DNA from: Congeria kusceri
Lineage: Eukaryota > Mollusca > Bivalvia > Myida > Dreissenidae
Assembly: GCA_027627225.1 (NCBI GenBank)
Contig: CM051024.1
Coordinates: 47,899,547-47,963,546 of the forward strand
Direction: 5' to 3'
Length of the DNA: 64,000 bases
In this document: one piece after another, positions 23,676 to 36,210 of the stretch
How the letters are laid out: every line of letters starts with the position of its first letter
How positions within the stretch are numbered: position 1 is the stretch's first letter
Position numbers and translations under genes: made by a program
The notes under the pieces: model-generated
Seen by the model: the letters and a program-made list of their open reading frames with translations, nothing else
What the model was told of the DNA's origin: nothing
The model's database searches: none

Positions 23676-24493
23676 CTTTTGTAGTACACGTACACGGCAA
23701 TTTTCCATAAAACAGAAACGACAGAGCACACATAACACATAACAGTTTATTGATGTATTACAAATGAACAAAATTCACAAAAATCATTTTCTGGAAAAGA
23801 AAACCAAAAAAAAGAAATACTGAAGTTATTTTTAGAAAAAGGAGCACATACAAAACAGTGATTTAATTTGATATGTTCAAAAAGGTTAAATAATTTGTCA
23901 TAATTTATGATTTGGTTCAATAGAAAAAAATGATGAGATGGGTGCAATGTGAAATGCTCGTTTTTTTTAGATATTAAGCAAAATTGAGAATTTTTTTAGA
24001 ATAATATACGACTAAAACAGAAATGGGCATTTTGTTTAAACATCCTTATGACAATAAAATACAACTATATGCAAATCGTAGTAAACTATTTTAATACGTA
24101 ACAACTATACTGAACCAAAAAAGAAACTTGCTAAGTTTGAATGTAGATAAATTTTTAACGTTTGTATGGACTTGACTGAAATCTGTTTGTTGTATAGGTT
24201 TGTCTCATGAATTTATTGGGATTTGCTGGTCAATTTTGCAAAGTAGAACGATTTTACAATGACCAGATGTATGTTTGTGTTTACATCTTTTACATAACCG
24301 TGACAACTTGGTATGTACTTGACTACGAAAGTTCCTTTTTTGGTTCAGTATATATTTAACTATAGACACTCAAGATTATCTGGCATTGAAAATATCTGGT
24401 GAATAAACTACACAGATATTACAGAATCACTATTGGAAATCTAGTATTTATAAAACACTGAACTGGAGCCTTATCGTTGTAATAAAATTATAT

Positions 24494-24754
24494 GAGGCGC
24501 GTCGTGAGAAAACCGGACTTAATGCATGTGCGTAAAGTGTCGTCCTGGATCAGCCTGTGCAGTCCGCACAGGCTGATCCAGGACGTCACTTTCCGCCAAA
24601 AGTGGATTTATGGTTAGAAGAGACTTCCTTTAAACAGAAAATACCATACAAGCGGAAAGTGCCATCCTGGATTAGCCTGTGCAGACTGCACAGGTTAATC
24701 TGGGACGACACTTTACGCACATGCATTAAGACCAGTTTTCCCTCAACACACCTC
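24494..24754. mobile_element. Foldback MITE (GCCTGTGCAG family), full copy with 8-bp TSD
   Basis: The left end GAGGCGCGTCGTGAGAAAAC is inverted as GTTTTCCCTCAACACACCTC. The flanks AATTATAT (24486-24493) and AATTATAT (24755-24762) are identical. This assigns the family to an 8-bp-duplicating superfamily, hAT being the usual one. There is no coding capacity. Confidence 0.92.
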
Positions 24755-25867
24755 AATTATATATTTTCTGATGTGTATAATTTATTTCCACAGCGTTCTC
24801 AACTTCTGAAATACAATAATTTGTTACCAAAAAACAACGGTGCACATGCACTTGACATCTTCAAAGTAAAGCAGTAAAACACCTTTTTATTTTCATGTTA
24901 ACTACTCAAGGTACAAAACAATAATTCAGCTCTGACTTCATATTGTACACAAGAAAATTTAAACAAAACAATAACATACTCAAATTATTTTTAAATTTTC
25001 AAGAAACAAGCTACATGTTGTAATAAAGATCACTGGTACTTAAAGCTGCATATTCTCTATGCCAGTTACTCTGAACTGAGGTAGTTAACTAGAAACAACA
25101 GTCATAATCGTGGGTGTCCCTTGTTTTCTTAGCATTTTTTAACTTACTAACATAGTTACACCACTTTTTTAGAGGACTATCACTGAATATTGATTCTTGG
25201 AACAATGCAATTTATAATTTTGTAACATCACTAGGTGTGACTGATTTTTCAAACAACATTATACAAATGTGTGACTATTTCAGATTACATTCATAACAAT
25301 GTTACCTACATGTACCAGTAGGCTGCAGTAAGACGACATTTTACAGGTTAAACGAGCCTTTAAGGCGTCAGAATTGGTAATTTAGGTATTTTCTTTGAAC
25401 AGCACACTGATACATTGTCGAAATTTTTACTTAATATTGTACTAGTCTTTGCAAATGAAAGCAGGGGTTTTGGGGACACACAGGATCATGGCATATAACA
25501 TTCTACAGGTAGATAGGAGAGATTAACAATCATAGAAACAACAAAACCCAACAAAACAACATACACTTAATGAAGAAGTACAATACGTGTACCCCTATTG
25601 CACAAGATAATGAGACTATAATATTGTATCTGTATCAACAACATTTGTTAACTGTTTAATGCCAGAAGCAAGCCTCAGAATTGCATCCACAGTTACTAGC
25701 ATTACAGAACAGAAATTCTGTCATATTGATTAACCCTCATGGCTAAAATCCTATTTTTAATTAAATCTGCCCAAATAAATCCACATGACCGAAATTGGAA
25801 CTTGGCAAACATAAATGAATAGCGCTATGGGCAATGTAATAAAATCTATAAAAAAACAACAAATGTG

Positions 25868-26075
25868 GCGCGTCGTGAGAAAACCGGTCCGCACCGGCTA
25901 ATCCAGGACGGCACTTTCCGCCTACAGTGAATTTATGTTTAGAAGAGACTTCCTTGAAACAGAAAATACCATAGCGAAAAGTGCCATCCCGGATTAGCCT
26001 GTGCGGACTGCACAGGCTAATCCGGGACAACACTTTACGCCCATGCATTAAGTCCGGTTTTCCCACGACGCCCCT
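25868..26075. mobile_element. Foldback MITE (GCCTGTGCAG family) with 8-bp TSD
   Basis: The termini GCGCGTCGTGAGAAAACCGG and CCGGTTTTCCCACGACGCCC flank a shortened interior. The direct flanks CAAATGTG at 25860-25867 and 26076-26083 are identical. Confidence 0.9.
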
Positions 26076-26083
26076 CAAATGTG

Positions 26084-27005
26084 TATTATGATCAGAGTTT
26101 TGATGTTAAGCGAGATACTGGCTAATTCTATTCAATTTATTCCATGCAATAATACCCCTAATTATGATTGAACAGTAATAAGAATGCAAGAAAGATGGAC
26201 TGATCACAAAAAAGATGGCATGAAATACATCAGACAATTGTCTACACACTGAACTAACAATTATTGAATAAAAAAATCAATGACCATTAATAAATACAGA
26301 TGTTCAATGACTCACAACACGCAGAATGTTTACTCCTGATTTCAACAGAATTCCTGACGTTTGTTCTGGTCCACTGACTGACATGTACAACGACGGAGGC
26401 AGCAGGCATGCAATTTTGCTTCCTACTTTCTCCATTCGGCTAATTTCTTCCTTTTCAGAGACAAATTTTTATGTACAAATTGTGCTAAAATGTGTTTGAT
26501 TATAGCAGACTTTGAATTTACTCAGTAGTCACTTGCCCAATACATTAAAAACATCATTAAAGCTCGACTTCATTGCCCATTGCATTAAAATTTCCAAATG
26601 TACTTGCCCAAAATCGATTTTACTTGCCCAGGCTTTAGGCAAGTGGTTGAGCGTGTAGACAGCTATAGGTATAAAGTGAAATCTTAGCCTTAATATCGTC
26701 ATTTTTCTTAAGCATTTTATCCATGTGTAAATGAAATTCTGCTAAAAGTTCACTAATTATCTACTTATTATTAACTACTATTTGTTTAACTTCAATTCGA
26801 TTCATTAATTTATATGTATTTTTAAAAATATTACCTTACAAAACCTGGAACTAAAGTGGAAATATTTTAAGATAAACTTAAGATGTTTCTGGAATAAAGC
26901 CCCTGCTGGTTGGTAATAATTAGTTTTAGCAAACCCTTAAACAGGGGTACGTTTTTTAAGTAATCATCCAGTATTAACAAGCTGCACATCAAAATTACCT
27001 AGTAT
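26084..27005. other. AT-rich intergenic sequence
   Basis: No gene was recognised. About 26525-26660 has four CTTGCCCA words ending in a small inverted pair (TTGCCCAGGC...TAGGCAAG), perhaps an old element. Confidence 0.4.
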
Positions 27006-27320
27006 CAGAGGCGTACCTAGGCCAAGTTTGAGTATACGCACAATAAAAAAGCATTTTAAGGTGACGTTACATTGGCATTCTCTTAAAGTCGTAACATTTA
27101 GAAAGTAACCAAATGCATATTAGATCTATAATTTTAAGATTTAATAACACATAACAGTATACACTGCTTTCAGTAGGATAGTACATACATAAGCCCTACC
27201 CTTTAGAACCCTCTTAAGGTCTCGATTAAAACTATTTTTTGTTGTAGCACTTTCGAAGTCCATGTTAGCGTTACGCGTTATACCCACGGACGTATAGGAG
27301 TATGGCTAGTTACGCCCCTG
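27006..27320. mobile_element. hAT-like MITE with CAGRGGCGTA termini
   Basis: CAGAGGCGTACCTAG at the left is inverted as CTAGTTACGCCCCTG at the right (13 of 15 match). The flanks CCTAGTAT (26998-27005) and CCTAGCAT (27321-27328) match at 7 of 8. The element is 315 bp with no frame. Confidence 0.85.
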
Positions 27321-27328
27321 CCTAGCAT

Positions 27329-28985
27329 GGCCATACATTTTGCAGTTGTAGCAAATTTATTACCATTGTTTATATGCCGATCTGAGTAAAATATGGGTCA
27401 AAGTGCAAAATGTATGTTAGTGAAGATACTACAATATATTATGTCCCTTACACGTATGTATCTACTCTGCAATGAAGCTAAATAATGTTCATTGCAGAGA
27501 CCTTTGTTCTTGGACAAATATTCTTGTAATATCTGATTTTAATGTAAGTATACTTCCATAGTATTGTTAAGTTTCTATTTTGGCCAACGTTTAAGGAACA
27601 ACATTTTTGCCTTAAATGTGATTTTAAATTAATTTTCCTGGTGACAATCTTTCTTGGGTAATAAGCATTCACCTGCCTATTTCCTTTGAACTAGTTCTTT
27701 TCAATATGTCTGCAATGAATTTCCCATGCTATAATACTGCCCCAGATATCTTGTGTTTAAAAGATCATCTTAACACAAACACTGTTTTTGTCGCAAGTGC
27801 TTTAAAATAACCTGATAAACAATTTTCATAACTACAATAAATTTAACATCTGACTAACAATTAATATTCAAAGTCTTCAAAGGCATAAAACAAATATAGG
27901 CTCTTTTCAGATAACTTGAAATGCTAATTAAAGTATACAGTGAAAACAGAAATAAATAAATAAAAAATAATAAATAATTTTAATATAACATTTTTTCTTT
28001 GGTAAATTTAAACAAAAGAACCACAAAATTAAATAATTTTGTTCAACAAAAATTATAATAGAACGTTTTTCTAGGATAACTTATCAGTGAACACGATAAA
28101 AAAAATAAATTGTTTAACCAACAAAAAACGATGCATTTACAATCACAATGTAGTTTCCAGTCTTCACAGGTGTCAAATAACAATAGATTCACACATGTAA
28201 AACAAAACTCAAATAATTTACATAAAATCATTCATACTAGTCTCGTAATAACGATATAAAATTATGTCCTTTTTTACAATAATTTAGTACATCAGATCAT
28301 TTATACCGGAGTAATAACAAATTAATAATGTTAACGAATGTAATAATATATTTTGTATACAAAAAAATATGTTCTACCCTGTTATATAACAACACAACAA
28401 GAATAATTAAAAGTTTTCTACTAAGTTTGCAAACAACTAAGAAAATGTCTGGTTGACACATCTCTCTAACACTGTATTATTTTTCAATACATCAATCAGC
28501 AATGACTTTGTACACAAATTGTGACAATGCTATTTCAACATATACAATATGTACAAATGGATACACAACACTGGTGTGTACATATCGATTTATCTTAAAG
28601 ATATTAATAATATCTTAAAGAAATGGCCATGCTTGCACATTAATTTCTTTGAAATAATTTTGCAAAAATGAAAAAAAGCAACTGCTGTTAAAAGTTAAAA
28701 GAAGCAGAGTTTGAAATTTAGCTAAACATATTGCGTTAAAGGTAACAGATAAAGATATAACTCAAGAACAATTCAACTCTCATTACACAAACAAACTAGG
28801 TTTCGTTAAATTTTAGTAAACCTATTATAGTTAAAAGTAGATAAATAAATCATTATCATGATATCTTTCAAGAAACCACTTATATGAAACTATCATGATC
28901 ATAGCTGAACTGGCAGTGAAGCATTGACTTTGATTGATTACATTGCTAAAAAAGTAACTGATCAGCATTTTTCCTCTATGTAAAT
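27329..28985. other. AT-rich intergenic sequence, nothing recognised
   Basis: Very AT-rich with many oligo-A and oligo-T runs. Only short random-looking open frames are present. Confidence 0.5.
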
Positions 28986-28989
28986 TTGG

Positions 28990-29330
28990 TATCAGAAAAC
29001 TGTTCCATTCCCAATCAAAATTAACTACCAATTTTCCCAATTTGAAGTAAAAAATTCCCAAATCTCAGAAAAAAAAGGGTAAACATATCCCAATAAGATC
29101 ATCAATGTACCTTTATTTCCTCAAAACAACACAAACAAGTGAAAGAATCAAGGAAACAAGTAAAAGTTTATTATAACTTACTGTTTTTATATCGCTTGTG
29201 GCAGTTTTTGATGAAAATGATAAAATTCCCAACTTTGGCTGAAAACAACGCTAATTTTCCCAATATGACCACCGCTGTCATTCCCAAAGTAGTGAGGAAA
29301 ATGCTGCTGATGCACACATACATACAAAAG
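28990..29330 (-). repeat. Interspersed repeat (TTCCCAA / TTGGGAA family)
   Basis: The words AAAATTCCCAACTTTGGCTG, AAAACAACGCTAATTTTCCC and TCATTCCCAAAGTAGTGAGG recur in inverse orientation at 62525-62640. The family is therefore dispersed. No coding potential was recognised. Confidence 0.65.
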
Positions 29331-29512
29331 TGATAGAGTAGCATTAATAAGTTCAATAATCAACATATGACATTATAAAAAAGATGTACTATAAATATAG
29401 GATATTACATAAATATAGTTATAATACATGTATCACTAATACACAAAAAATAACAATACTGTTTTAATGGAACTAGCTTCACATGCTGCTACGTCCACCG
29501 ATTTCTATGTTA

Positions 29513-29818
29513 GGCCAAAAAAATAAATGGTTGGTTTCCGCTTACATCTCCAAAAAAATCTAGGAGGGGAGGAAAAATATAACTTTTTTTGCTTCGCCAC
29601 ATATTCACCACAACGTTTAAGTATATTGGACTACATGTAAAATGTTTAAATGTTCATCGAAAAAAGAGATTTCTGGCAAGAAACTTATAATATAAGCAAA
29701 AACTGCTCTTTTGTCCCAATAATCAGCAAAAGTTAATATTTTTAAGGGTTGGTGGAAAAAATTAGGGGGGGGGGGGGGGTCGGGTAAGCGGAAACCAACA
29801 ACTTTTTTTTTACGCCTT
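29513..29818. mobile_element. MITE-like element with GGCSWAAAAA termini
   Basis: The left AGGCCAAAAAAATAAATGG, with TTGGTTTCCGCTTACAT, is inverted as GGGTAAGCGGAAACCAAC and TTTTTTTTTACGCC. It contains a G tract of about 14 near 29766. A related copy is at 39372-39703. Confidence 0.7.
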
Positions 29819-30214
29819 ATTTTTCGGATGACGAAAAGAAATCAGTTAAATATGCCTGTACAAATATAAATTCTTATTGTAGCTGGATACCTCAGTATGT
29901 TTATTTGAAAAATAACTGGTAATTTTGAATGCCTACCATTTCTTTATTATCTCTTGACAAAACGTCTTAATCATTACGCAATGTTACTAACAAAAATCCA
30001 GATACCAGTAATTCTCTTAACGCATATCAAGTTACAGGCATAATTCTAAAATACAAAGGACAATGCTTTTAAATGTAACAATATTTAAAATACCGGTATA
30101 GTATTAAAAAAAAATTGCTGTTAGACCTGCTGGTTATGGCCCATTTTTTCTGTGGCAGAACTATTCAGGAGAGGACTCTGAAGAGCAGTGATCACTGTTT
30201 CTTTGTTTTATATG

Positions 30215-30780
30215 GCATAATAGTAGTATTCCAAAGGAGGAAAACTGGAAGAAGTAACAGCCTTCTTAGTTGTGTACTGTATATTCCAAGGGAGGTAAAC
30301 TGGAAGAAGTAACAGCTAGTTCTTTTGTTTTTGTTGTATACTGTAATACTCAATTTACTTAGCGGTGTCTAAATTTCGCGCATTCTTGAACAACAGCAAA
30401 GTCAAGCAATCCCAAATTTGCAAATTTTGCTTTTGTTTATGCAAGCAATCCATAACTGACTTATGTGGCTTCTTAAATTGGCCTTATGTTCAGACTGCCA
30501 AATACGCAAAAATTAGACCATCACAAAATAAAACAATTTTTCAGTTCTGTATAATCCAAAGGAGGTAGACTCGAAGAAGTAACAGCTAATTTTGTGTTTT
30601 ATGTACTCTATATTCTGAGGGAGGTAGACGGCTAGAAATTACAGCCTGTGTCTTGGATGTATAGTGTTGTCTATTCTGATGGAGGTAGACTGGTAGACGT
30701 AACAGCCTGTTTCTTGGTTGTATACTGCATATTGTCTATTCCGTGGGAAGTAGACTGCCAGAAGTAACAGCCTGCTTCAT
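30215..30780 (+). repeat. Degenerate 60-80-bp tandem repeat with an insertion
   Basis: Six units share TATTCCAAGGGAGGTAAACT, then GGAAGAAGTAACAGC and TTGTATACTG. About 180 bp of other sequence interrupts the array near 30360-30540. Confidence 0.75.
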
Positions 30781-31164
30781 CTAGCTTGAAAGCTGCAGAA
30801 AATGGTGGTTTGAAACAGGTACTCTACAGGATGGTTGGAGTTGCCACACTCATGCGTGTCATCTTGGGGGCTGAAAAACAGAAATAGAATTGTATGGCTT
30901 CTGAGCAACCATATCATACATTTTGCTCTTGTTCAAAACCTTTTAGGCGATACAAATTTGATCCTATGTTTAGCGTCCGCATGATTTTTCAAAACTTACC
31001 AACCCGACAGGAAAAAACATACAAGTCGATAAAAATCATTTTTCTTTCACAACTTATTAATGGCAGTGGTCCCGCTAGAGCAAATGTTTATTTGCAAAGC
31101 TGTTATATAGCATCTTCATTTTGGGAACCTACTTTAACACAGGATTTTAATGCCACAGTCACAC

Positions 31165-31830
31165 ATTCCTGATTTCTATTGCCATTCTTGAGCCAACAGA
31201 GTCCCGAATCAAATATCTAAACAGTGGGGACAATATTCTGAAATTCGGGGCTCGAAATTCAATTTTTGATCATAAGATCGAATATGTCCCGACAGCGTCC
31301 AGACAGTGTTTCGACAGAGTCTTGACAGCGGCCCGATTCTCCCGAATGCGATCCAACACTTTCCCGACAGTGTCCCAAGAGCGTTCCGACATTCCTGACT
31401 GTTTGATTTGTATCGTTGCGCTATCGGGACGATGTCGGGAGCCATAATCGGGAATTTGTGACTGCCACAATACTCCAGACGTGATATTTCTATATAATTT
31501 ATAATGCATTATTAATCCCGTTCCACAAGACATTGTCCCAATAACGTCCCGACACCGTCCCGAATTTGAACCGGTACAGCCGAATCTATCCCGACAGAAT
31601 CCCGACTATACAAATTTGGCTGAGTCTCCCGAATGTTAAGGGAAAACCTTTACTGTCGGAAGTGCTTGGCCGATCATGCCGAACATGTCCCGATTCTTAG
31701 GACAGCGTACCGACAGCGTTCAGACACCTCCAGACAGCGTCCCGACATTCCTGACATTTTTATCATTTGTATTGTAGCGCTGTCGGGACACTATCGGAAG
31801 CCATAATCGGGAATGTTTTGACTGAGGCTT
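31165..31830. repeat. CCCGACAG-rich duplicated repeat
   Basis: TCCCGACAGYGTCC-like words occur many times. A block ending GGGACGATGTCGGGAGCCAT plus AATCGGGAAT recurs as GGGACACTATCGGAAGCCAT plus AATCGGGAAT about 360 bp later, so there are two diverged tandem copies. Local G+C is higher than in the surroundings. Confidence 0.7.
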
Positions 31831-33150
31831 AACAGTGTTATTTGACTAGTTTCACATTATTTTTACAAATATATATTATTGGTAAAATAACACATAAGTC
31901 AATTTTGTGTTCAAATATTGTATACCTTTTCCAATTTTTCACATTGTCATATTTTGTTTTTTTCGTTCAGGCATCCGAATACCTAACAGCCCGAGGACGC
32001 TAAACATAAAATCAAATTGGTAAGGCCTTACTAATAGAATGAAAAAATGGGTTGTGGCACATGGACTGATGAAAGTTAATGAAACAATGTTGGTAATGGG
32101 GTTGTCAATTTCAGTTAGAATAACCCAATTAGTTGCAATTATATGATAGTAATGAATAGCAAAGTTGGTAGGAGAAAGACAATACTTCAGCTACATAAAA
32201 AAGCCGTCTTCATGACAGCTGTGGCACAATGGCCAGACAGTGATCCAATAGGAAACAAAAAGTTCTTTCCTGTCTTCAATGTGTGGTAAGCAGCAAATTT
32301 GCCGCATTAACTCTAATTGGATCCTTTTCAATGTTCACTGACTTTTATAACATGATAATTATTTACATAAATTATCAACCAATAATCCTGCAACAAATAA
32401 CAACCAAACCAGGTCATATTCCTACATTTGACCCAACAAGTTAAAACTTTGCCATGCATATAAACATATCCAAGAGCAAAATAAAACTACAACAACAAAG
32501 TGGGTTTGCTTTAGGGTTACATGTCACATAAAATAAAACAGAGTGCCGACCTTACTATGGTTTTACCAGCAATCAATCACATCAGTTTTCAATCACATCA
32601 GTTTCATAAATATTTTATGCGTTGGCTAGGTGGGCGACAATGCGGCATTCGATATTATGAGCTGACTTTCACACCTCGACAGATTCATGTTTTTTCTCTC
32701 TCTTGTTGATTATTTTGCCTCATGCAAGATGGAAGAGGTGATTCAAATGTTGCGTGTTACGGCGGCAGCTAGTAAAGCCGTAAGGAATATGAAATCATTA
32801 CTTGACGCTTGTTATAACAGTGACTGGAATGTGTCAATAGATAACAGGTTGCCCATCCACTGCCAGATGATTTATTTGTTGGCAGGGAATTCATTAATAT
32901 GAATGATAAATTGAAGTGATTATTGAGATGTTGTTTTTTTCCTTCAATAATTAGTATGGTTTTGCCATCAACATGTTTATGTCAGCACTATGAAAGGGTA
33001 ATGATGTTCTTTGAGGCAAACTTGATGCTTTAACTTACCAAGCATTAATAGACTAATAGATTAATAGTCAAGGTCTCTTAAACCAATACATTCTTTTTAT
33101 CTAGATTAGAAATCTGTGTGATACATTCTTTTTAAATATTAATTTTCTCA
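31831..33150. other. AT-rich intergenic sequence, nothing recognised
   Basis: Short open frames only. None shows a recognisable domain or plausible splice-linked partner. Confidence 0.45.
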
Positions 33151-33154
33151 TAAA

Positions 33155-34028
33155 TGGATAATTTTGTGTAAACTGTACATTCTTTGAAGATAGATTTTAA
33201 AAATCGGTGCATATGTTATACTATTCCTTGAACCTAGATTAGAAATTAGATTAGAAAGTCGGTGTATATAGTACATTCCATAAATCCAGATTTTAAATTC
33301 TGTGTAAATGGTACATTCCATTAATCTAAATTTTGAAATTTTGTGTAAATGGTACATTCTATGAACCTAGATTGAAAATTCTGTGTAAAAAGTACATTCT
33401 GCGAATCAAGATTTTGAAATTCTGTGTACAATGGTACATTCCATGAACCTAGATTTTGAAATTCTTTGTAAATTGTACATTCCATGAACCTAGATTTTAA
33501 TTTCTATGTAAATAGTACATTCCATAAAGATAGATTTTGACATTCTTTGTAAATGGTATATTGTATGAACCTAGATTTTGAATTTCTGTGTAAATAGTAC
33601 ATTCCATGAACCTGCATTTTGAAATTCTTTGTAAATGGTACATGCCATGAAACTAGATTTTGAAATTCTTTGTAAATGGTACATTTCATGAACCTAGATT
33701 TTGAAATTCTTTGTAAATGGTACATTCAATGAAACTAGATTTTGAAATTCTTTGTAAATGGTACATTCCATGAACCTAGATTTTGAAATTCTTTGTAAAT
33801 GGTACATTTCATGAACCTAGATTTTGAAATTCTTTGTAAATGGTACATTTCATGAACCTAGATTTTGAAATTCTTTGTAAATGGTACATTTCATGAACCT
33901 AGATTTGAAATTCTTTGTAAATGGTACATTCCATGAACATAGATTTTGAAATTCTTTGTAAATGATACATTCCATGAACATAGATTTTGAAATTCTTTGT
34001 AAATGATACATTCCATGAACCTAGTTTG
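33155..34028 (+). repeat. About 41-bp tandem repeat, roughly 20 units
   Basis: The unit is CATGAACCTAGATTTTGAAA plus TTCTTTGTAAATGGTACATT. Units before about 33500 are diverged and those from 33540 to 34010 are nearly identical, so the array grew or homogenised from its downstream part. Confidence 0.95.
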
Positions 34029-34419
34029 GGAATTCTGTTTTATCTGTTATATTTAAGTGAACATAAGATTATAATTTTGTGTACATGGTTTCACATCTGC
34101 ATATATTCTCACTTCAATACTAATGAACCTACAGTAACTGTATATTAAGAACAAACCAGTATTCCTAAAATCTAGTTTGGGATCTGCATGAACAGCATAC
34201 TAGTACAGTGTATTCCTTTCGCTAAGAGACTTGTATATAAAAGCGCATTATTTTTGTTAAATGCATTAATCAGAAGGTATATTAATGCAATACACACAGT
34301 GATACCATTTAGAAACATTCAGAACAATAACTTTACTGCTGATAAGAACACCAACTTCAGATAACTGATAAGCATAGAGCTAAAAACAGACACAATGTGT
34401 CAGTAGCTTCCTGGCTTGT

Positions 34420-34902
34420 CATTTGAATGGGGTCCTAAAACTTCAACATATAGTAAGTATGTACTACTCCCAGTATGTACTTGTCACTTGAATGGTGTCG
34501 TAAAAACTGCAACATATAGTAAGTATGTACTTGAATGGTGTCGTAAAACTTCAACATATAGTAAGTATGTACTACTCCCAGTATGTACTTGTCACTTGAA
34601 TGGTGTCGTAAAACTTCAACATATAGTAAGTATGTACTTGAATGGTGTCGTAAAACTTCAACATATAGTAAGTATGTACTACTCCCAGTATGTACTTGTC
34701 ACTTGAATGGTGTCGTAAAACTTCAACATATAGTAAGTATGTACTTGAATGGTGTCGTAAAACTTCAACATATAGTAAGTATGTACTACTCCCAGTATGT
34801 ACTTGTCACTTGAATGGTGTCGTAAAAACTGCAACATATAGTAAGTATGTACTTGAATGGTGTCGTAAAACTTCAACATACAGTAAGTATGTACTACTCC
34901 CA
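34420..34902 (+). repeat. 107-bp higher-order tandem repeat (65 + 42 bp subunits)
   Basis: Each higher-order unit has two subunits starting TTGAATGGTGTCGTAAAACT and containing ATATAGTAAGTATGTAC. One adds 23 bp (TACTCCCAGTATGTACTTG plus TCAC). About four and a half units are present. Open frames across it are artefacts. Confidence 0.95.
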
Positions 34903-35035
34903 TTAATGTAGTTCAGTGAATAATTAAAGATCAAAGATCTGCGTAAATGTCACATGCAAATGACATTTTTCATAACCTTAAATGTCATATACAATAAACT
35001 GGATAATAAGAAGGCGAATGTCCTTATTCAATACT

Positions 35036-35386
35036 GGTAAGGCAACGGTCTCAACAGTTAGGTTAGGGTTGGGATTGAGTTTTTTTTAAACTTTTTTTTA
35101 AAGACAAATTTTGGTAAAAAAAAACATTGAAAATGACCTAAAATCTGACGAATACAGATTTTACAGAAACCAATCGTCGCTAAAAACTTTAGGGTCAGGG
35201 GGTATTTGACGGGTAGGGTTGATTTTTTTTAAAGACAAATTTTGGTAAAAAAAAAAACATTTAAAATTACCTAAAATCTGACGAATACAGATTTTACAGA
35301 AACCAATCGTCGCTAAAAACTTTAGGGTCAGGGGGTATTTGACAGGTAGGGTTGGGTTGAGTGAAACACAGAATTTTTTTTTGGCC
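35036..35386 (+). mobile_element. GGCC-type MITE copy with an internal 110-bp duplication
   Basis: It carries GGTCTCAACAGTTAGGTTAG and ends in CACAGAATTTTTTTTTGGCC. The block from about 35085 to 35205 (AAAGACAAATTTTGGTAAAA ... ACTTTAGGGTCAGGGGGTAT) is repeated at about 35220-35345. Confidence 0.7.
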
Positions 35387-35583
35387 TAGTCATAGTTTCA
35401 TTGAATAACTGCGTAACTAAAGTAAGATTTAAAAGACTTTGTAGTAAATAAATTTCTTGTTTCCTTGAATAAAACTATTCAATAATAAGTCTGTTTAAAT
35501 ACAAGTGAGAATCATTATAGAAATGGCTGAATTGAGACTTGTAAATCAGGGGGTTTAAATGTTGATGATTGCAGCATGTTTAT

Positions 35584-36210
35584 AAACAAGAGCTGTCAGA
35601 GGACAACGCGCTCGATAGCTTTTAAGTGAAGCCTTGAATAGTTTATAAATGTTTGGAACAAAAACTTTAACAACAAAGTCTATGTAAAAAGTGTGCTAAC
35701 TCTGTCAAAATACAAAATAGAGTAATGGGGAATGTTCACCCTGATACTGGAGTTGATGAAAAAGGTTAGTTCTAAGTTTCAAGTGAATAGCTTGTGTAGT
35801 ATTGAAGTTACAAAACTTTTGAATATACACTTTAACCAGAAAATCTATGTGAACAAGGGGCATCACTCTGTCAAAATACAAAACAGTGTTATAGGGAATG
35901 TTGCCCTTGATACTGGAGTTGATGACAAAGTTTAGTTCCTAGTTTCAAGTGAATACCTTATGTAGATTTGAAGTTATAAAACTTTTGAATATAAACTTTA
36001 ACCAGAAAATCTAAGTGAAAAGGGGGCATAACTCTGTCAAATTACAAAACAGAGTTATGGGGAATGTTGCCCCTGACACTGGAGTTGATGACAAAGATAT
36101 ATTCCAAGTTTCAAGTGAATAACTTATGTAGTTTTAAAGTTACAAAACTTTTGAATATAAACTTGAACCAGAAAATCTAAGTGAAAAGGGGGTGTAACTC
36201 TGTCAAATAT
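35584..36210 (+). repeat. Interspersed repeat with about 165-bp internal tandem units
   Basis: It begins ACAAGAGCTGTCAGAGGACA plus ACGCGCTCGATAGC. Three units follow, each with AACTCTGTCAAAATACAAAA, GGGAATGTTGCCC and CTGGAGTTGATGA words. A diverged relative of one unit is seen near 12815-12880. Confidence 0.75.

Noticed and set aside
34416..34911. Open frames encoding repeated EWCRKTSTYSKYVL-like units
   Set aside because: Simple translation of the 107-bp array. The same sequence is open in several frames and both strands.
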